DNA from: an uncultured Leptospiraceae bacterium | Lineage (GTDB): Bacteria > Spirochaetota > Leptospiria > Leptospirales > Leptospiraceae | NCBI GenBank assembly: GCA_937924465.1 | Contig: CALDSP010000262.1 | Coordinates: forward strand, 1 to 10,883 | Length of the DNA stretch: 10,883 nt | Reading direction: 5' to 3' | In this document: positions 6,234 to 10,883 of the stretch, in pieces | Layout of the letters: each line of letters begins with the position of its first letter | How positions within the stretch are numbered: the stretch's first letter is position 1 | Made by a program: the position numbers and the translations under genes | Notes under the pieces: model-generated | Told to the model about the DNA's origin: nothing | What the model saw: only the letters and a program-made list of their open reading frames with translations | The model's database searches: none

Positions 6234-8323
6234 TTCGATTTTTTCAATTTGTCCTTATGAATCTTTCAAGAAAACCTAATCGCCTAATCCATGAAAAAAG
6301 TCCTTACCTTTTACAACATGCCTACAATCCTGTAGATTGGTTTCCATGGTGTGAAGAAGCCTTTGAAAAAGCACAAAGAGAAAACAAACTTGTTTTACTT
6401 TCTATTGGATATGCCACTTGCCATTGGTGTCATGTTATGGAAAAAGAATCTTTTGAAGATGAAGAAACAGCTCAAATTTTAAACCAATATTACGTTTGTA
6501 TAAAAGTAGATAGAGAAGAGCGCCCGGATATTGACAGAATTTATATGGATGCTTTACACGCAATGGATCAACAAGGTGGTTGGCCATTGAATATGTTTTT
6601 AACTCCACAGAAAAAACCAATTGCAGGAGGAACTTATTTTCCACCCGTTGCAAAATATGGACGAAGAAGTTTTAAAGATGTTTTACAAATCATAAAACAA
6701 ACCTGGGATACCCGAAAAGAAGAACTGATCCAATCCTCCAACTCTCTAGTAGAGTTTTTACGTTCGAATCTAGAAAATAATGGAGATAGTCTTCCATCTT
6801 CAGAAGCTTTTCATAAAACTGCTAAAATGTATGAAAAATTTTTTGATGAAGTTTATTATGGATTTAGAACCAATTTAACAAATAAATTTCCTCCTAGTAT
6901 GGGACTTTCTTTTTTGCTTTCTTATCATTTTTATACTGGAAATAAAATGTCTCTTTATATGGTAGAAAAAACCCTAGAAGCAATGCGAAAAGGAGGAATT
7001 TATGATCAAGTAGGAGGAGGAATATGTCGTTACGCAACAAACCAATCTTGGCTAATTCCGCATTTTGAAAAAATGTTATACGACAATGCTTTATTTATAG
7101 ATATCTTAGTAGATGCTTACTTGTTTACGAAAAAAGATTTTTATAGAAAGTCTGCAATTGATGTAATTGAATACGTTGAGCGAGATTTGAAATTAGAACA
7201 CGGAGCTATTGCAAGTGCAGAAGATGCAGACAGTGAAGGAGAAGAAGGAAAGTTTTACCTTTGGGACATAAAAGAATTTGAGGAAGTTTGTGGAAAAGAT
7301 GCCGAACTACTAAAAGACTATTGGAATGTAGAAGAAGATGGAAATTTTGAAGGAAAAAATATTTTAAACCAAAGTTTCCAAGGAGATTTTGCCGAATTAA
7401 AAATGATCTCTAGTAAAGAGCTAGAAAAAATCGTAGAAAAAAATAAAGTTAAACTTTTAGAAAGACGCTCTAAAAGAGTTCGACCTTTACGAGATGATAA
7501 AGTATTGACTTCTTGGAATTGCTTATATATAAAGGCCTTAGTCAAGGCAGGGCTAGCATTTCAAAATTTACATTACATTCAACGGGCAAAAGAAATTTAT
7601 GAATTCATTCAAAAAAATCTATTCAATGAGAATGGAAGACTTTTACGAAGATTTCGAGATGGAGAATCGAAGTATTTAGCTTATTTAAATGATTACGCAG
7701 AGCTTGCCTTGGTTTCTATTTTCTTGTACCGTGCAACCTTTGAAATAGATTTTTTAAAAAATGCTATTGATTTAACCAAACAAATCATTAAATTATTTTC
7801 ATCTAATTTAGGCGTGTACTACGAAACAGGCGTTGACGCCGAAGAGTTAATTCTCAGAAGCATTGATGGATATGATGGAGTAGAACCATCTGGAAACAGT
7901 ACCTTAACTTGGGTATTTTTATATCTTGCTAGTTATGGAATAGAACAAGAAGATTTTGAAAAAAGAGCTGAGAAAATTTTTTCTTACTTTAAAAGTGAAC
8001 TAGAAAACAGAGCTATTAGTTACTCTTTTCTTTTAAGTGCTTATCTTTTTTATAAATCAGAACCAAAAGAAATTGTAATTATAGGAGAAAAAAATGACCC
8101 TCGTATTGAACAGACTTTACAATTGCTCTCTCAATCCTATCTTCCTAATTCTGTTGTAGCTTTTTGTGAACCACTTTCTTTAAAAGAAAATTCAAAATAT
8201 ATTCCGATATTAGAATCCAGAGAAACAAAAGAGTTTGCTATTTATATTTGCAAAAGAGGAGTTTGCGAACGTCCACTGTATTCATTGGAAGAATTTCAAG
8301 AAAGATTGGAGTCTTGGAAATGA
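6230..8323 (+). CDS. Thioredoxin-like DUF255 / YyaL (SPATA20-type) protein
   Basis: The 697-residue protein is full length for this family. The N-terminal thioredoxin-like domain holds [16 protein letters not shown] at 16-31, CHWCHVM at 64-70 with the redox pair C64/C67, and [11 protein letters not shown] and GGTYFPP near 116-139. The C-terminal part is an (alpha/alpha)6-barrel related to AGE epimerase/glycosidase folds. It carries [14 protein letters not shown] (274-287), [15 protein letters not shown] (331-345), DDKVLTSWN (422-430) and PSGNST (553-558). A closing Cys pair lies at 674 and 679. The cellular role is unknown; redox or sugar-related functions have been proposed. Residue 41 is Cys where Gly is usual. 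The family normally begins close to residue 10, so the Met at 6257 may be the true start; neither start has a good ribosome binding site. It heads a four-gene operon. Confidence 0.9.
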   Translation: MIRFFQFVLMNLSRKPNRLIHEKSPYLLQHAYNPVDWFPWCEEAFEKAQRENKLVLLSIGYATCHWCHVMEKESFEDEETAQILNQYYVCIKVDREERPDIDRIYMDALHAMDQQGGWPLNMFLTPQKKPIAGGTYFPPVAKYGRRSFKDVLQIIKQTWDTRKEELIQSSNSLVEFLRSNLENNGDSLPSSEAFHKTAKMYEKFFDEVYYGFRTNLTNKFPPSMGLSFLLSYHFYTGNKMSLYMVEKTLEAMRKGGIYDQVGGGICRYATNQSWLIPHFEKMLYDNALFIDILVDAYLFTKKDFYRKSAIDVIEYVERDLKLEHGAIASAEDADSEGEEGKFYLWDIKEFEEVCGKDAELLKDYWNVEEDGNFEGKNILNQSFQGDFAELKMISSKELEKIVEKNKVKLLERRSKRVRPLRDDKVLTSWNCLYIKALVKAGLAFQNLHYIQRAKEIYEFIQKNLFNENGRLLRRFRDGESKYLAYLNDYAELALVSIFLYRATFEIDFLKNAIDLTKQIIKLFSSNLGVYYETGVDAEELILRSIDGYDGVEPSGNSTLTWVFLYLASYGIEQEDFEKRAEKIFSYFKSELENRAISYSFLLSAYLFYKSEPKEIVIIGEKNDPRIEQTLQLLSQSYLPNSVVAFCEPLSLKENSKYIPILESRETKEFAIYICKRGVCERPLYSLEEFQERLESWK

Positions 8324-8649
8324 TCCTTGCAATCACAACCCCATGGGTGCTACTAGTAGACATGTTATTTATTAGTTTATTGTCTTTAGGAGTCGCTTGG
8401 TATTTTTATTTTTATCAAAAACAAAATTTCTTTGGGGGTTATATAGGAGCTACTTTCATTGCTATGCTTGGTTCTTTACTTACCTTTTCCATATTTCAAA
8501 AACTCATTACCGATATAATCAAATGGTTTATGAGTCCCAAACTAGGAGCAGTTCAAATTTCGAATGTAAATTTAATTGTAGTGGGAATTGGAGCTTTCCT
8601 AGCTTTATTTGTTGTTCAAAAAATTCAACTTAGAAAAAAAAGAGAATAA
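8320..8649 (+). CDS. Small three-helix membrane protein of unknown function
   Basis: The 109-residue protein starts at the ATG that overlaps the preceding stop (ATGA), with GGAG at 8308-8311, 8 nt upstream. The frame is open for a further 24 codons upstream, but that stretch lies inside the DUF255 gene and has no comparable start signal. Three hydrophobic segments lie at about 8-30, 38-60 and 80-100. Between the last two is an amphipathic loop ([15 protein letters not shown]), and the C-terminus is basic (KIQLRKKRE) and probably cytoplasmic. No conserved motif of a known transporter or enzyme is visible. It sits inside the operon between the DUF255 gene and the exported sulfatase-like gene, which begins 1 nt after its stop. 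I do not recognise the family. Confidence 0.7.
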   Translation: MILAITTPWVLLVDMLFISLLSLGVAWYFYFYQKQNFFGGYIGATFIAMLGSLLTFSIFQKLITDIIKWFMSPKLGAVQISNVNLIVVGIGAFLALFVVQKIQLRKKRE

Positions 8650-8650
8650 C

Positions 8651-10789
8651 TTGAAATATTTATTTTGGTTTTTATTTGCATTTTCTCATTTATATGCAGA
8701 TAGAATTGGTCGCTATATTAATTTAATGTATTTTTTAGAAGGAATTCAAGTAATTCCTTCTAAACCTAAAAAGCCAAACCCTGTAAATACTTCTTTTAAT
8801 ACTTATGTAAACGTTAAGCGACAGACTGATTCTCGATTTGTCAATTTAAATCGATGGGAAAAAGGAGCAGATATTTCCGAAAAAGTCATCATACTTGAAC
8901 CTTTTGAAACTCTTGTTTTTCAAATTCAAACTCCATTAGATCATAGAGTTTCTATTTCATACATTGGTAAAGAAGAACCGAATTTATTTTGGAATGGAAA
9001 TCCAATTACAACTAAAACTGTTTTAATTGGAAATAAAAAAAATTTTTTAAAAGTTCAAAATGGAAAAGAAAAAACAATAATAAAAAAATTATTTTTAGAG
9101 CCAACTTTTAGGATAGATCAAAAAAACTTCATTTTTTTAGTGATTGATTCTTTGCGAGCCGATGTAGTAGGATTTAATGGAGCAAGCTATGGAGTCACTC
9201 CTAATTTGGATACTCTAGCTCAAACCTCTTTTATATTCAAAAAACACTTAGTAAACTCTGCTTGGACTAGACCCTCTACTTATTCTTTTCTAACAGGCAG
9301 ATATCCCTCTAAAACTTATATTAACATTTGGGATTATGCAATTTTTCCTTCTGAAAAGAAAGCCTTTTATGAATCTAGTTTGTTTGCTCTTCCTGCTTTA
9401 CTTTCCCACTTTGGCTATAGAACCATTATGATTGGAAACAATCCATTTCTGAATGATCACCATCAAATTGGAGTGGATTTAGGTTTTGAAGAAGTTTATG
9501 ACTTTTCTTTTTTAACTGAAGACACTCCTAAGATCACGCAAAAAGTTTTTGAAATGTTTAAAGAAATTTCATTAGATCCCAGACCCGTATTTCTTTTTAT
9601 AAATTACAATGATCCTCATCGCCCTTATGAACCTCCTCCTCTATTTTTATCCAAAGTAAAAGGAAACATGGATGATAGAAAACGCAGATACTTAGGAGAG
9701 CTTGCTTTTGTAGATGATGAAATAGGTAAACTCTTAAGACTTTTTCATTCAGAAAATTTCTTAAATAATTCTTTCTTTTTAGTTACCTCCGACCATGGAG
9801 AAGTCATGAATTTGCATCATGCTCTTTCTAAATTTACGGGAGTTTATACTTATTTCGGACACGGACAAGGACTTTATGAAGAAGATATCCATGTTCCACT
9901 ACTAATTCGAATCCCTCATCAAAACTTTTCCAAAGAAATTTCACAACTTCCACAAGGAATTGATCTTCCTCCAACAATTTTAGAGCTTTTAGGTTTTGCT
10001 GTTTATGAAAACCAATTTGATGGACGAAGTTTTTATGATATGTTCAAAGATATTTTTATGCCTGAGAGAGTTTATTACGGCGAAACTCGTGGAGTCAAAG
10101 GAGTACGCTTAGGGGGATGGAAACTTTTAAAGAAGACCTATGAATTTCACAGGCTTGGAAAGGTTTGGGAAGGAGATGTGGGAGAAGAACCAGAGTTTCT
10201 ATACAATTATATTGAGGATCCTGAAGAATATAAACTTTATCAAAATCCAGAGAAATCAGCAGAGCTTAGAGAATATTTTAAACTAGGAGAGTATAAAAAA
10301 AATTTATATTGTATCAAAATACACTCTTTTGAAAATGATAAACGTAAAGTCATGATCCAGGCAACTACTTTTCCGGGAAAAGTGGTTCTATCCAATAAAA
10401 ATTACAATCCTTTATCTTTACCTGAGGCTCAAACTATTTATAGGGGAGTTCGTATACAGTTTCAAACAGAAGGAGAATCAGAAAAAGAATATTGCTTTTA
10501 TTCTCATCCCGATATTTCTATACCACAGATAAATGTTTTTATAGATCAACGGGAACCTAAACGGGGGGAAATAGGTGTGGGAAGTCTAGATGTTTATCCA
10601 GAAAACTGTCCTATTTACAAGGAATCTTGTCTTCCTCTTTATGTTGCAAAATTTCAAGAGCCACAAAGACCTAAAAAATTTCGAGTTCAAATTTGGGCTC
10701 TTCCACAAACAAACAAAATCAGATCTGAAAAAGTTGTATTAGAAAAGGATGCAATTGACATACTAAAAAAACAAGGATACATTCAATGA
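8651..10789 (+). CDS. Exported sulfatase-like hydrolase/transferase with Thr at the nucleophile position
   Basis: Starting at TTG 8651, directly after the previous stop, the 712-residue product has a clean signal peptide ([16 protein letters not shown], cleavage before Asp17). The frame extends upstream to a TTG at 8609, but that start would spoil the signal. A beta-rich N-terminal part of about 135 residues precedes the alkaline-phosphatase-superfamily domain. Metal-site motifs are present: D166 in IDSLRAD, D321/H323 in NDPHRPY, D381-H382 in TSDHGE and H404 in FGHGQG. The nucleophile motif reads [15 protein letters not shown] with T206 where classical sulfatases have Cys or Ser in C/S-x-P-S-x-R. 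Formylglycine cannot form from Thr, so sulfatase activity is doubtful and a phosphodiesterase or phosphotransferase is an alternative. About 150 C-terminal residues belong to no domain I recognise. The product should be periplasmic or surface exposed. Confidence 0.85.
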   Translation: MKYLFWFLFAFSHLYADRIGRYINLMYFLEGIQVIPSKPKKPNPVNTSFNTYVNVKRQTDSRFVNLNRWEKGADISEKVIILEPFETLVFQIQTPLDHRVSISYIGKEEPNLFWNGNPITTKTVLIGNKKNFLKVQNGKEKTIIKKLFLEPTFRIDQKNFIFLVIDSLRADVVGFNGASYGVTPNLDTLAQTSFIFKKHLVNSAWTRPSTYSFLTGRYPSKTYINIWDYAIFPSEKKAFYESSLFALPALLSHFGYRTIMIGNNPFLNDHHQIGVDLGFEEVYDFSFLTEDTPKITQKVFEMFKEISLDPRPVFLFINYNDPHRPYEPPPLFLSKVKGNMDDRKRRYLGELAFVDDEIGKLLRLFHSENFLNNSFFLVTSDHGEVMNLHHALSKFTGVYTYFGHGQGLYEEDIHVPLLIRIPHQNFSKEISQLPQGIDLPPTILELLGFAVYENQFDGRSFYDMFKDIFMPERVYYGETRGVKGVRLGGWKLLKKTYEFHRLGKVWEGDVGEEPEFLYNYIEDPEEYKLYQNPEKSAELREYFKLGEYKKNLYCIKIHSFENDKRKVMIQATTFPGKVVLSNKNYNPLSLPEAQTIYRGVRIQFQTEGESEKEYCFYSHPDISIPQINVFIDQREPKRGEIGVGSLDVYPENCPIYKESCLPLYVAKFQEPQRPKKFRVQIWALPQTNKIRSEKVVLEKDAIDILKKQGYIQ

Positions 10790-10883
10790 AATTGCCATTA
10801 GAAGGAATTACAGTTATTGATTTATCTATGTTACTTCCCGGTCCTCTCTGTTCCATGTACTTAGGAGATATGGGAGCAGAGGT
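10786..10883 (+). CDS. CaiB/BaiF-type (class III) CoA-transferase, N-terminal fragment
   Basis: Only 32 codons plus two bases are in the window. The start, [14 protein letters not shown] followed by [16 protein letters not shown], matches the conserved opening of the class III CoA-transferase / alpha-methylacyl-CoA racemase family. In this family an L-x-G-[IL]-x-V-[IL]-[DE]-L-S stretch is followed by GP, a hydrophobic helix and a D-x-GA-[DE]-V motif. Members move CoA between acyl groups or epimerise 2-methylacyl-CoA in the cytoplasm. The catalytic Asp lies beyond the edge, so activity cannot be judged. ATG overlaps the preceding stop as ATGA, and AAGGA at 10773-10777 is 8 nt upstream, so it belongs to the same operon. 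The right end is cut by the window. Confidence 0.8.
   Translation, partial: MKLPLEGITVIDLSMLLPGPLCSMYLGDMGAE

Noticed and set aside
6435..7545. Minus-strand frames of about 70-75 codons inside the DUF255 gene
   Set aside because: They overlap conserved coding sequence and lack ribosome binding sites; they are chance antisense frames.
8248..8319. Longer N-terminus for the small membrane protein
   Set aside because: This stretch lies entirely within the end of the DUF255 gene. The ATG at 8320 has GGAG at good spacing and the ATGA overlap seen elsewhere in the window.
8397..8633. Alternative plus-strand 78-codon frame overlapping the small membrane protein
   Set aside because: Its product is dominated by aromatic residues with no plausible start signal, whereas the other frame encodes clean membrane helices and fits the operon overlaps.
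8609..8650. Upstream TTG start for the sulfatase-like gene
   Set aside because: It would add 14 charged residues in front of a clear signal peptide; the TTG at 8651 gives an ideal signal sequence right after the previous stop.

Overview
The window is very AT-rich (roughly 30 % G+C by eye), densely packed with genes and contains no RNA genes, insertion sequences or CRISPR. Lipoproteins with loose lipoboxes (FVTC, FSFC), frequent TTG starts, many stop/start overlaps, and a lipoprotein of a type I associate with Leptospira suggest a spirochaete in or near the Leptospiraceae. This placement is inferred from gene style only, and no phylogenetic marker is present.

Left part (1-988): a minus-strand lipoprotein gene runs off the left edge. 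It is divergent from a small unrecognised 81-codon gene, and the short spacer between them carries an inverted repeat. Positions 989-1218 are non-coding and end in a plausible promoter.

Envelope operon (1219-3697): three genes joined by ATGA and TTGA overlaps. They encode a TPM-domain membrane protein, a Ser/Gly-rich membrane protein with a signal peptide, and a membrane-anchored protein made of two successive Tim44/NTF2-like plus zinc-ribbon modules. Such tight coupling suggests one membrane-associated complex of unknown function. I consider this the least ordinary part of the window.

Middle (3816-6140): a lipoprotein gene with a Rossmann/methyltransferase-like glycine-rich motif converges, with a 2-nt gap, on a minus-strand pair. 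That pair is an inositol-monophosphatase family enzyme followed by a cyclophilin-type prolyl isomerase, whose ribosome binding site overlaps the upstream stop codon.

Right part (6230-10883): four plus-strand genes are linked by ATGA overlaps or a 1-nt gap. They encode a thioredoxin-like DUF255/YyaL (SPATA20-type) protein, a small three-helix membrane protein, an exported alkaline-phosphatase-superfamily 'sulfatase' whose nucleophile position is Thr instead of Cys/Ser, and the first 32 codons of a CaiB/BaiF-type CoA-transferase. They look co-transcribed, although their biochemical roles are not obviously one pathway.

I saw no clear defence system, phage or biosynthetic cluster. The most promising candidates for something undescribed are the TPM/Ser-rich/double-Tim44 operon and the Thr-type sulfatase-like enzyme with unrecognised flanking domains.
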